In this document: piece by piece, positions 18,162 to 26,271 of the stretch
Layout: each line of letters starts with the position of its first letter
Numbering within the stretch: the first letter of the stretch is position 1
Assembly (NCBI GenBank): GCA_004168015.1
Contig: SEYW01000015.1
Coordinates: forward strand, 41,697 to 105,696
Length of the DNA stretch: 64,000 nt
Direction of reading: 5' to 3'
From: Methylolobus aquaticus
GTDB lineage: Bacteria; Pseudomonadota; Gammaproteobacteria; Methylococcales; Methylococcaceae
Notes under the pieces: model-generated
What the model was told of the DNA's origin: nothing
Databases searched by the model: none
What the model saw: only the letters and a program-made list of their open reading frames with translations
Position numbers and translations under genes: made by a program

Positions 18162-19067
18162 TTACGCGATCCGTTCAACGGCGTATGCCACGCTCAATGT
18201 ATGCGTGTCGCCGGGAAGGAGCCGCACCGCATCGCGATCCGCGTTGCCGCTCTCGACGCAGACCATCTGGCGATAGCCGTCCGCGGGCATGTCGCTCAGC
18301 GAAGCCGTCTTGTCCTTGCCCGGGTTCCAGACGATCGTCGACCCGCTGCCGCTCTTCTCGATACGGATCCGGCGTCCGTATCCAGGATCGTCGATCCAGC
18401 ATTCCCCGTTCACTCCGGTGTAGATGCGATCAGTCTCAGCTTCGAAGACGATCGCACCGGCTTGTCGCTTGGAGCGCTCCTGATCGGTCTTGTCGACGTA
18501 GACGGCACCCTCAAGTCCCTGCACGCGCGCCGTGGCGATGTCCGTAACCCGGAAATAGGCATGCAGCGCCTCACTGATAGTGATGGCCTCGGCACCCATA
18601 TTGCGGGTCGACAGGGCGAGCTCAAGGCGGCTACCGATCCGGAGGCTGAGTGTCAGCGAGCAGGCGTGCGGCCAGAGGGTTTCGGTGGTCTCGTCGTGCA
18701 GCAGACGCAGTCGGACCGACACACCGCTGTCGTCCGCGTCGGTGCGCTCCACGATCCAGAGGTGAGTCCGGGCGAATCCGTGAGCCGGAAAGGCCGGCTC
18801 GTCGGGATGGGTCCCGAACCAGGGCCAGCAGATAGGAATCCCGCCGCGAATGGCTTTTCCTGACGCATACTGTGCAGCCGGCGACAACCACAACACCGGT
18901 TCCTGGTCTTGGGGAACCCATTCGAGGACCTGGGCGCCGCGCAAGGATACCCGCGCCGTGGCGTGTGGGTGCCGGATTGCGATGATAGCGGTCTCATTTG
19001 GTCCCGCGGTGAAGTGGATGGCATCGGCGATGCCGAAATGGGCGTTCAAAGCGGCGATATCGGGCAT
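18162..19067 (-). CDS. yeaD: D-hexose-6-phosphate mutarotase (aldose 1-epimerase-like)
   Basis: A 301-residue protein of the galactose mutarotase superfamily, YeaD type. RGGIPICWPWFG near residue 73 is the family signature; a histidine in FPAHGFAR and an ISEALHAYFR segment near 174 line the sugar site. It interconverts alpha and beta anomers of glucose 6-phosphate and related sugars in the cytoplasm. It is the first gene of a pair with cti, only 4 bases apart, though no metabolic link between the two is obvious. Divergent from the ynbA-like gene. Confidence 0.88.
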   Translation of the reverse strand: MPDIAALNAHFGIADAIHFTAGPNETAIIAIRHPHATARVSLRGAQVLEWVPQDQEPVLWLSPAAQYASGKAIRGGIPICWPWFGTHPDEPAFPAHGFARTHLWIVERTDADDSGVSVRLRLLHDETTETLWPHACSLTLSLRIGSRLELALSTRNMGAEAITISEALHAYFRVTDIATARVQGLEGAVYVDKTDQERSKRQAGAIVFEAETDRIYTGVNGECWIDDPGYGRRIRIEKSGSGSTIVWNPGKDKTASLSDMPADGYRQMVCVESGNADRDAVRLLPGDTHTLSVAYAVERIA

Positions 19068-19261
19068 GGGCGCGCACTCTTCAAAATCCGGGGCCGTCTG
19101 TGCTCAGCGCGGACTGACGTCCTTGCGAAAGGGTATTAGGGTACTGTCTGGACGCTGCGGCGGGAAGCACGGCGCCAATTATGGACGCTGGCGCGCGGTG
19201 CGGGTGACAGTCCCTTGGCGGCACGCTAAGCTTCGCACCTCATCCGGCGAAGGGGATGTTC

Positions 19262-19870
19262 ATGCCATCGATCTACGAACTCAAACCCCGCTTCCAGGCC
19301 TTGTTGCGCCCCGCAGTGGCTCTTCTGGCGCGCAGCGGCGGCAACGCGAATCAGATCACGAGTCTCGCGATGGCACTCTCGTTCCTGATGGGAGGACTGG
19401 TGCTCCGGCATGGGGCGGTGAGGTGGGTCATGCTGCTCGTGCCATTGGCCCTGTTCGTCCGGATGGCCTTGAATGCGATTGATGGCATGCTGGCGCGGGA
19501 ATACGGTCAGCAATCCCGCCTCGGTGCGTTGCTGAACGAGCTCGGGGACGTGATTTCGGATGTCGCGCTGTATCTGCCCTTTGCGACACTGCCGGGAGTC
19601 AATGGGGCGGCCGTCGTGCTGTTCGTCGTCTTCGCGCTGCTTGCCGAATTTTCGGGTGTGCTCGCGCTCGCGATCGGGAGTGACCGTCGCTACGACGGCC
19701 CGATGGGCAAGAGCGACCGGGCGTTCGCGGTAGGTCTGGCGGCCTTGGTCATGGCGTTGGGCGTCTCGCCCGGTGTCTGGCTGAGCGCCGGGTTCGTGCT
19801 GTTGGCCGTGCTGTCGGCCCTTACCGTCGTTAACCGCGCGCGGGGTGCGCTGCAGGACGGCGGTGCGTGA
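19262..19870 (+). CDS. ynbA: CDP-alcohol phosphatidyltransferase, YnbA-like
   Basis: A 202-residue polytopic membrane protein of the CDP-alcohol phosphatidyltransferase family. The core motif reads N-A-I-D-G-x2-A-R-x8-G-x3-N-x3-D near residues 80-106. In the classical motif the first and third of four aspartates would stand where Asn is found here; as I recall, E. coli YnbA shows the same pattern. The ATG at 19262 is chosen because an AAGGGG ribosome binding site ends 6 bases before it; an ATG at 19256 abuts that site. It overlaps the next gene as ATGA. Substrate unknown: a CDP-activated lipid and an alcohol are expected from the family. Confidence 0.82.
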   Translation: MPSIYELKPRFQALLRPAVALLARSGGNANQITSLAMALSFLMGGLVLRHGAVRWVMLLVPLALFVRMALNAIDGMLAREYGQQSRLGALLNELGDVISDVALYLPFATLPGVNGAAVVLFVVFALLAEFSGVLALAIGSDRRYDGPMGKSDRAFAVGLAALVMALGVSPGVWLSAGFVLLAVLSALTVVNRARGALQDGGA

Positions 19871-20811
19871 TGGACGCTCTGGCGGTCAGCCCGAACGTGG
19901 TGTGGGTGTTTGCGGCGATCTGTGCCGCCCTGCTGTGTGCCTCGGCGATTTCCGTGCTGTTGGCTCGCAGCGCTGGCCCCGATGGCCATCGCGAACTGCG
20001 GCTCCGTATACGCTCCTGGTGGCTCATGGTAGCCGTGTTTGCTGCCGCGCTGACACTGCATCGCAACCTGACGCTTATTTTCTTTGCCTTCGTCAGCTTT
20101 CTTGCGCTGAAGGAATATCTCAGCCTGATCCCGACGCGCCGCAGTGATCGCCGCGTGTTGTTCTGGGCTTATCTGACGATCCCGGCGCAATATGTCTGGG
20201 TCGGCATGGAGTGGTATGGCATGTTCATCATCTTCCTGCCGGTTTATGTCTTTCTGTTTCTTCCATTGCGCATGGTCCTGATCGGGGAAACGACTGAGTT
20301 TCTGCGGGCGGCGGGTACGGTGCACTGGGGCCTGATGACCACCGTATTCAGCATCAGCCATGTGGCTTTCCTGCTGGTGTTGCCCGAGTCGCGCAACCCT
20401 GTGGCTGGCGGTGCCGGTCTGGTGCTCTACCTCGTACTGCTGACGGAAGCCAACGATATCGCACAATATCTGTGGGGCAAGAGCCTGGGACGGCGCAAGA
20501 TCCTGCCAAAGGTCAGTCCAAACAAGACCTGGGCCGGTTTCCTTGGCGGCGTCGTGACGGTTACGGTCCTGGCGGTCATGCTGGCGCCCTATCTGACGCC
20601 CCTGGACCCGCTGCACGCCAGTGTCGCGGGGGTGCTGGTCGGGATTGGTGGTTTCGTCGGCGATGTGGTGATCTCGGCGGTCAAACGCGACATCGGTGTC
20701 AAGGACAGCGGCGCATTGATCCCGGGGCATGGCGGCATTCTCGACCGCATCGATTCCCTGACCTACACCGCGCCGCTGCTCTTCCATTACCTCCGCTACC
20801 TGAGTTTCTGA
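19870..20811 (+). CDS. ynbB: Phosphatidate cytidylyltransferase family protein, YnbB-like
   Basis: About 313 residues with many membrane segments and the C-terminal CdsA signature around S-x-x-K-R-D-x-x-x-K-D-S (SAVKRDIGVKDSG, near residue 273), followed by PGHGGILDRIDS. CdsA enzymes make CDP-diacylglycerol from phosphatidate and CTP. The gene overlaps the ynbA-like gene by the ATGA arrangement and is followed closely by an acyltransferase, so one transcript would encode acylation, CDP activation and head-group transfer. Residues around YLWGKSLGRRKILPKVSPNKTW also belong to the family. It is probably an extra copy rather than the essential cdsA, which normally lies with the bam/dxr cluster. 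Confidence 0.88.
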   Translation: MDALAVSPNVVWVFAAICAALLCASAISVLLARSAGPDGHRELRLRIRSWWLMVAVFAAALTLHRNLTLIFFAFVSFLALKEYLSLIPTRRSDRRVLFWAYLTIPAQYVWVGMEWYGMFIIFLPVYVFLFLPLRMVLIGETTEFLRAAGTVHWGLMTTVFSISHVAFLLVLPESRNPVAGGAGLVLYLVLLTEANDIAQYLWGKSLGRRKILPKVSPNKTWAGFLGGVVTVTVLAVMLAPYLTPLDPLHASVAGVLVGIGGFVGDVVISAVKRDIGVKDSGALIPGHGGILDRIDSLTYTAPLLFHYLRYLSF

Positions 20812-20825
20812 TTGCGTTGCGTACC

Positions 20826-21488
20826 GTGATTCGAGCGCTCCGGTGGTTGTTCTTCGCCGTTGTTGCCCGCCTGATCGTGTTGGTGGTGCTCGGACTCAAT
20901 GTCCGGCATCGCGAGCGCTTGCCGACCAGCGGTCCCGCCATCATCGTCGGCAACCACAACAGCCACCTCGACACGCTGGTCCTGATGACACTGTTGCCCT
21001 TGGAACTGCTGCCGCGAGTTCGGCCGGTCGCTGCGGCCGATTACTTTCTGGGCAAGGGTCTGCTGAGCTGGTTCGCCATCAATATCATCGGCATCCTCCC
21101 CTTGGAACGCCGGCCCGTCCGCGGAGTGGATCCGCTTGCGGCATGCAGTTCCGCCCTGACCCAGGGGGACATCCTGATCCTGTATCCCGAAGGGACTCGT
21201 GGCGAACCGGAGGAACTCGGCGCTTTCAAGAGCGGGATCGCCCATTTGGCTGCGCGGTGTCCGGAGGCACGGACGACCCCGGTTTACATGAAGGGGCTGG
21301 GTAAGGCGCTGCCTAAGGGGGAGGCCTTGCTGGTACCCTTTTTCTGCGATGTCTTCGTGGGCGAAGCCCTGCACTGTGACGGAAATCGGCGGACCTACAT
21401 GGCCTCCTTGCAAGCCGCTTATGAGGCGTTGGCAGAAGAGGCCGGAGACCGACGGCCTCCCAGGGCGACAGCCATGCCGCCGCCGTGA
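20826..21488 (+). CDS. 1-acyl-sn-glycerol-3-phosphate acyltransferase family protein
   Basis: About 220 residues of the PlsC/LPLAT family. The catalytic H-x4-D motif is NHNSHLD near residue 42 and the phosphate-binding block is YPEGTRGE near residue 125; a hydrophobic N-terminal segment anchors it to the membrane. Such enzymes acylate lysophosphatidate or related lysolipids. The start is uncertain: the frame has no ATG after the ynbB-like stop at 20811, and GTG at 20826 is chosen, with TTG at 20817 as alternative. Third gene of the lipid module. E. coli has a hydrolase (ynbC) at the comparable place, so this operon differs. Confidence 0.85.
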   Translation: MIRALRWLFFAVVARLIVLVVLGLNVRHRERLPTSGPAIIVGNHNSHLDTLVLMTLLPLELLPRVRPVAAADYFLGKGLLSWFAINIIGILPLERRPVRGVDPLAACSSALTQGDILILYPEGTRGEPEELGAFKSGIAHLAARCPEARTTPVYMKGLGKALPKGEALLVPFFCDVFVGEALHCDGNRRTYMASLQAAYEALAEEAGDRRPPRATAMPPP

Positions 21489-21647
21489 ACCCGTCATATC
21501 CCCTCGGGTGTGTGCCTTGCGACGAAACTTAGGCGCGAGGAACGGTCAAACAACTGGGAACCATGAATCGGCCACCCGGATCGGTGCAGCAAACAGCAAG
21601 TGAGCCTCGGGGCTCATTCCACGACACGCAAACAATATGGACCGCAT

Positions 21648-22310
21648 ATGAATCAGTATTGGCACTTACTCCACGGATCTTTCGGCCTACCGCAATTGCA
21701 CGGCGCCGGCGGAGATGAAGGTGGCGGTTTGGTGGGTTTGGTCGAAACCTTACTGGCCGCGATTACCGATCTGCTCGATTCGAGCAGCCAATGGGTGATG
21801 TTACCGGGAATCCAGGGACTTGGCAGCAATCTGCATCCGATGATCGTGCACTTCCCTATCGCATTGCTGGCGACCTTTTTTCTTCTGGAGCTTGCGGGCT
21901 TGGGCCTGCGTCGCCCTGTCTTGCGTCAAGTCGCTGCGTGGATGTTGTACCTCGGGGCGGCCGGCGCAGTGGTTGCCGCGACCGCCGGCTTTCTGGCCGC
22001 CGCCGAGGTTCCCCATGGCGGCCAGGTACATGAAATCATGGAATGGCACCAGCGTCTGATGGTTACCGTGTCAGTGTTGGCGGTCGTGCTCGCGTTGTGG
22101 CGTGGCCTGGGCGGCATGGCGGTGTCAACCATGGCGGTGGGCCTCAATCTGTTCCTGGCGACCGCCATGATGGGGTTGATGGTTTTCGGCACGGATCTCG
22201 GCGGGTTGATGGTTTACCGCTACGGCGTGGGCGTCGCCAGTCTGCAGAGTCAGGAAGAGGCTCATCAGCACCTGCACTCCGCGGTTGAGGAACCCATGAC
22301 TCGGCGCTAG
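21648..22310 (+). CDS. DUF2231 membrane protein
   Basis: About 220 residues. NLHPMIVHFPIALL (near residue 60) is the DUF2231 signature, with conserved His residues at the mouth of the first of four predicted membrane helices; a second conserved pair is seen as MEWHQR near residue 128. The N-terminal 50 residues are Gly/His-rich and not part of the domain. The function of DUF2231 is unknown, although the conserved histidines have prompted suggestions of heme or metal binding. The ATG at 21648 is chosen over an upstream start because conserved-looking sequence begins there. It stands alone, 159 bases after the lipid module, converging on the TonB receptor. Confidence 0.75.
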   Translation: MNQYWHLLHGSFGLPQLHGAGGDEGGGLVGLVETLLAAITDLLDSSSQWVMLPGIQGLGSNLHPMIVHFPIALLATFFLLELAGLGLRRPVLRQVAAWMLYLGAAGAVVAATAGFLAAAEVPHGGQVHEIMEWHQRLMVTVSVLAVVLALWRGLGGMAVSTMAVGLNLFLATAMMGLMVFGTDLGGLMVYRYGVGVASLQSQEEAHQHLHSAVEEPMTRR

Positions 22311-22398
22311 CGGGCCATATGGGCGCGGGTCGCTTGGAGCAACCTCGCGCTGCCGGATGATGCTCCGGGCTCCCTGACTTCGTGTCCGGATGCGATCC

Positions 22399-24795
22399 TT
22401 ACATCGACAAGCGCACGCCGACCCAGCCGCCGAACGGTGCTCCGGCACCGACGAAGCGTGGATCCCCAAACTGCGGCCCCAGCACTTCCGATGCATTCCC
22501 GTAGGTACCGAAACTGTTGTAATGACGGTCGAACAGGTTCTCGAGCCGGGCATAGACCGAGAAATGTTCGTTGTACCGGTATTCACCGCGCAGGTTGAAG
22601 ACCGCGTACGGTGAGGTCTTGGAGTTGAGGTTGCCCTCGTCGCCCCGGTAATATTGGCCGCTGTTGAAGAACATATCGAGACCGACGGTCAAGCTTGGAA
22701 TGATGGCCCAGTCGACCGAGCCCTTCAGGATGTCGCGCGGTAGCCCTGGAATGTAGTCGCCCGCCTGCACCGGCACAAAACCGTCGATGGCTTTGGGGTT
22801 GTTCGGGCTGGCCGACAGGAATCCGTTCTGGAACGTCGCGTCGAGCAGGGTGTAGTTCAGCATGAAGCGGACCTGTTCATAATCGCCAGTGAGGCCGAGT
22901 TCCATGCCTTGGCGGAGCGTTTGTCCGACATTGTCGAAGTAGCCTTCGCCGCGCAGGTTGCCGCTCGTGATGAACAGGATGTCGTTCGAGTTCTGGGTGT
23001 GAAAGAAGCCGGCGTTCCAGTTCACGCGTCCCCCCCACAACTCACGGAACTGCCCGCGAAAGCCGGTCTCCCAGGTTTTGGCGACGACTTGTTTCAGCGG
23101 CGGATCGGACACGAAGGCGTTCGGGAGACGGCAGGGATCGTCCGGGTTGGCGCAGCTCAACTCGACCGCGGTCGGCGCGCGATTCGATTCCGCGTAGTTC
23201 CCGAACCAGGTGACCTCCGGCATGAACGCATAGGTCAGGCCCGCTGACGGGTTGAAGCGGTCAAAACTGTGCCGTCCATCCAGGTCCGTGCCTAGCTGGT
23301 CGTGGAGCTGAATACGGGTCAGGTTGTAACCGCCGGCGATCGTCACCGCGAGTTCGTCGGTCACTGACAAGGTATCGGTGAGATACCAGTTATAGAGCTG
23401 GTTATTGGTGTTCAGCCACACCCGCGCTTGCTCGACGAAGAGTCCGCTGCCGAACGTGCCGCGATTCGGCATCAGCCGGGCCAACTCGGAGTTGAAGTTG
23501 AAATTAACGTTTCCTTCATTCGCGCTCCCGCCGGTTACGAAGCGGTTCGGCAGGCCGAACAGGTTGTAATCCAGGGTGGCCTGGGCAGTGCCGCCGTAGC
23601 TGCGCTGGTTGGTTTGAGCGATATTGTTCACGGCACCTTCAACCGCGTCGCTCTCCTTTACGAAGCGACCGTTCTGGTCGATTACGGGCTCGCCGTCGCC
23701 ATCCTCTCCGCAGATAAGTCCCTGGAACGTTGGGTCTTCACAGTCCTCATAGTCGGAATCATCCCCGTTGAAGTTACGGGTCAAGGTCTGCCGGAAGTAC
23801 ACGTTACCGGTCAGCTTCACATGTTCGGCGACCTGATAGGAACCGTCCAGTTCGGACATGAAGAAGTTGTTATTCGTCAGGTCCGGGTGCGTGAAAACGG
23901 CATCATAGTTGATGCGTGACAGCTGCACGGGCACGGCGCCATTGCCGGTGAGTGAGTTGCCGTTGCCGACCACGGTCAAATTGACTTCACCGCGATCGAA
24001 GTGGAAGTTGAAGCTGCCGAACGCCTGTTGAACTTGGGTCGGAGAGTATTGGCGCCAGCCGTTTTCCTGGAAGTTCCGCAGATCGACGAAGTAGCCGAAG
24101 GAGCCATCGTTCCAACCGCTGGTGATTTCTTCGCTGTGGCGACCCCAGGATCCCCCGAAGACATCCACATGGTGCCCTGGGGCGCTGAAGCCGGTCTTCG
24201 TCTTGATCGCCAGGGCGCCACCGAGCGCGTTCAGGCCGTAGACCGGGTTCGAGCCCGCGTGAACCGTCATCTGATCGACCGCACCTTGCGGGATCAAATC
24301 CCAGTTCATCGTATCGCCGAATGGCTCGTTGAAGCGGATACCGTTGAAATACACCGCGAGTCCCTGTGGTACGCCGAGCAGCGGCGATGAACTGAAGCCG
24401 CGGAAGTTCACGTCCGGCTGGAACGGATTGTTCTGGACGTCGTTGACGTTGACGCTGGGCATCAAGCGCCGCATGTAATCAGGCAGGTTGATCGCCTGCG
24501 CTTCCCGCATCTGCTCGGCAGTAGCCTCCTGCACCGGCGTTGGCAGCTTGTAACGTTCCACACCTCCGGTATCGATCGGCGTGGTCGCGACGACTTCCAC
24601 CGCTTCGAGTTCCGCGACCTGACCGGGCTGGCTCGGCGTCGTCGTTGCCGATGAGGTCTTCGCCTTGCTTGCTGCGGATTTAGCGGCCGGGGCCGCGGGG
24701 GTTGCCGCGGTGGTGTCGGTCGTTTCATCGGCTGCTTCGGCCGCGCTCATGCACGACAGAAAGACACCGGGTATCAGGGGCAGGTAGCGGTTCAT
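22399..24795 (-). CDS. TonB-dependent outer-membrane receptor
   Basis: A 798-residue receptor with a signal peptide (cleavage likely after ...AAEA near residue 22), an unusual Ala/Thr/Ser/Lys-rich linker (about 23-60), a plug domain (about 70-220; VNFRGFSSSP and AGSNPVYGLNALGGALAI are plug motifs) and a long beta-barrel. A Cys pair in EDCEDPTFQGLICGEDGDGE near 330-345 suggests a disulfide-closed acidic loop facing outside. Such receptors import siderophores, cobalamin, metals or other scarce compounds using TonB energy. No TonB, ABC transporter or regulator gene is adjacent, so the substrate is not predictable. No cobalamin riboswitch was recognised upstream, but two palindromes are present. 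Confidence 0.9.
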   Translation of the reverse strand: MNRYLPLIPGVFLSCMSAAEAADETTDTTAATPAAPAAKSAASKAKTSSATTTPSQPGQVAELEAVEVVATTPIDTGGVERYKLPTPVQEATAEQMREAQAINLPDYMRRLMPSVNVNDVQNNPFQPDVNFRGFSSSPLLGVPQGLAVYFNGIRFNEPFGDTMNWDLIPQGAVDQMTVHAGSNPVYGLNALGGALAIKTKTGFSAPGHHVDVFGGSWGRHSEEITSGWNDGSFGYFVDLRNFQENGWRQYSPTQVQQAFGSFNFHFDRGEVNLTVVGNGNSLTGNGAVPVQLSRINYDAVFTHPDLTNNNFFMSELDGSYQVAEHVKLTGNVYFRQTLTRNFNGDDSDYEDCEDPTFQGLICGEDGDGEPVIDQNGRFVKESDAVEGAVNNIAQTNQRSYGGTAQATLDYNLFGLPNRFVTGGSANEGNVNFNFNSELARLMPNRGTFGSGLFVEQARVWLNTNNQLYNWYLTDTLSVTDELAVTIAGGYNLTRIQLHDQLGTDLDGRHSFDRFNPSAGLTYAFMPEVTWFGNYAESNRAPTAVELSCANPDDPCRLPNAFVSDPPLKQVVAKTWETGFRGQFRELWGGRVNWNAGFFHTQNSNDILFITSGNLRGEGYFDNVGQTLRQGMELGLTGDYEQVRFMLNYTLLDATFQNGFLSASPNNPKAIDGFVPVQAGDYIPGLPRDILKGSVDWAIIPSLTVGLDMFFNSGQYYRGDEGNLNSKTSPYAVFNLRGEYRYNEHFSVYARLENLFDRHYNSFGTYGNASEVLGPQFGDPRFVGAGAPFGGWVGVRLSM

Positions 24796-24861
24796 TGTTG
24801 TTGCCGTCGATGCGCAAAAGACACAGTGCGTATCGTAAAGGAGACAAGGATGGCAACCTAT

Positions 24862-24874
24862 GGGAAAAATTCCC
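24862..24874. promoter_or_regulatory. Palindrome GGGAAAAATTCCC upstream of the TonB receptor
   Basis: A 13-base palindrome with GGGAA and TTCCC arms lies 67-79 bases upstream of the receptor start, where a promoter or operator would be expected. No regulator can be named. Confidence 0.3.
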
Positions 24875-24926
24875 GAACCTGGGGTAAGGCGCGACGCGTC
24901 AGACTACGGGAATTCAAACGATATCG

Positions 24927-24943
24927 GGCGGTCGGCGACCGCC
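24927..24943. promoter_or_regulatory. Inverted repeat GGCGGTCG-G-CGACCGCC
   Basis: Perfect 8-base arms around one base, in the 287-base gap between nadA and the TonB receptor. It could be an operator for the receptor or a stem at the end of the nadA transcript. There is no T-run, so it is not a typical terminator. Confidence 0.3.
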
Positions 24944-25082
24944 GGGTGCGACTCGACCGATCCCATGTGAGAGACGAGGGTACGTTGTGGATAATTCGCG
25001 GACAGCTAGGGCGCTGCGGTGCGCCGAAAACGGGCGGGGAGAGCGGCGGTCGCAGGGGGGGGAAGGTGAATGTCGCGGTGGG

Positions 25083-26180
25083 TCAAGACACCGTGAGCAT
25101 GTTGTTCAGCGCGAGTTTGGCATAGCGTGCGTCGGCCTCGTTTACGCGGATGCGGTTCACGACGGTTCTCTGAACCAGATTTTCGAGCACCCACAACAGG
25201 TGCTGGGGATCGGTGCGGAACATGGTCGAACACATGCAGATGGTCGGCGACATGAAGTGCACCTGCTTGCCCTGGTTGCGCACCTCATTCGCCAGACGAT
25301 TCACGAGATTCAGTTCGGTGCCGACCAGCCAGCGCGTATTCGGCTCGGCTTCCCGGACGGTCTTCAGAATGTACTCGGTGGAACCGACATAATGCGACTT
25401 CTCGCAGACCTCGAAGCAGGCCTCGGGGTGCGATATGACTCGGGTGTCGGGATACGTCTCCAGGAAACGGTCGATGTGCTCCGGCTTGAACATCTGATGA
25501 ACGGAGCAGAAGCCTTTCCACAAAATGATGCGGGCGCGTTCGATCTCGTCGACCGTCAGACCGCCCATGGGCTTGCCGAAATCCCAGGTGACCATCTCCT
25601 CTAACTGGATCCCCATGCGATAGCCCGTATTCCGGCCCAGGTGTTGGTCGGGGAAGAACAGCACTTTGCGTCGCTGGCTGAAACTCCAGTCGAGGATCGT
25701 CCGCGCGTTGCTGGAGGTGCAGACGATACCGCCGTGACGGCCACAAAAGGCTTTAAGGTCCGCCGCGGAGTTGATGTAGGTCACCGGCGTGATGTCGCGA
25801 TCGGGGTCGAGCACGGTGGCCAACTCGGTCCAGCATCGCTCGACATTCACGCGGTTGGCCATGTCGGCCATCGAACAACCGGCTGCGAGATCGGGCAGGA
25901 TGGCAATTTGCTCGGGCCGCGACAGGATGTCGGCGACCTCGGCCATGAAGTGAACACCGCAGAACACGATGTACTGGGCGTCCGAACGCGCCGCCCAGTG
26001 CGAGAGTTTCAGGGAGTCGCCGCTGGTGTCGGCGTGCCGGAAGACTTCGTCGCGTTGGTAATGGTGCCCAAGGATGACGCAGCAGTTGCCGAGCGCCTTT
26101 TTGGCTGCGGTGATCCGTTCATGACATTCTTCGTCGTCGAGCAGCGCAAAGTCTTGGATCGCGAGGGCTGTGGCGGACAT
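25083..26180 (-). CDS. nadA: Quinolinate synthase
   Basis: A 365-residue NadA. The three cysteines that bind the 4Fe-4S cluster are recognisable in FCGVHFMAEVA (near 115), VCTSSNA (near 205) and the C-terminal CMCSTM. Substrate-binding motifs HHYQRDEV and HPEACFEV are intact. It condenses iminoaspartate and dihydroxyacetone phosphate to quinolinate in NAD synthesis. It is a single gene with an ATG at 26180 and is transcribed in the same direction as the upstream parA-like gene, 91 bases away. nadB and nadC are not in the window. Confidence 0.96.
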   Translation of the reverse strand: MSATALAIQDFALLDDEECHERITAAKKALGNCCVILGHHYQRDEVFRHADTSGDSLKLSHWAARSDAQYIVFCGVHFMAEVADILSRPEQIAILPDLAAGCSMADMANRVNVERCWTELATVLDPDRDITPVTYINSAADLKAFCGRHGGIVCTSSNARTILDWSFSQRRKVLFFPDQHLGRNTGYRMGIQLEEMVTWDFGKPMGGLTVDEIERARIILWKGFCSVHQMFKPEHIDRFLETYPDTRVISHPEACFEVCEKSHYVGSTEYILKTVREAEPNTRWLVGTELNLVNRLANEVRNQGKQVHFMSPTICMCSTMFRTDPQHLLWVLENLVQRTVVNRIRVNEADARYAKLALNNMLTVS

Positions 26181-26271
26181 CGTGCGGGGTCTTGGGAAAA
26201 GTAACGACTATTCGATAATACCACAGTGAAATGCTGCGGTAATGGATGTCGGCAGCCCCGTTTGGCCGTGC

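Noticed and set aside
19690..20787. 365-codon minus-strand frame opposite the ynbA- and ynbB-like genes
   Set aside because: Both sense genes have family motifs and coupled starts; the antisense product is a low-complexity hydrophilic sequence.
21601..21616. Hairpin TGAGCC-TCGG-GGCTCA before the DUF2231 gene, considered as a terminator
   Set aside because: The stem is only 6 bp and is followed by ATTCC without a T-run, so termination is not convincing.
24796..25082. Cobalamin or other riboswitch upstream of the TonB receptor
   Set aside because: No B12-box-like or other known riboswitch core could be recognised by eye in the leader; a covariance search would be decisive.
24850..25125. Plus-strand frame with an excellent ribosome binding site (AAAGGAGACAAGG) before ATG, overlapping the 3' end of nadA
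   Set aside because: The product is Arg/Gly-rich with no homology and runs antisense into nadA; the site may be chance in a purine-rich stretch. A transcript would reopen the question.
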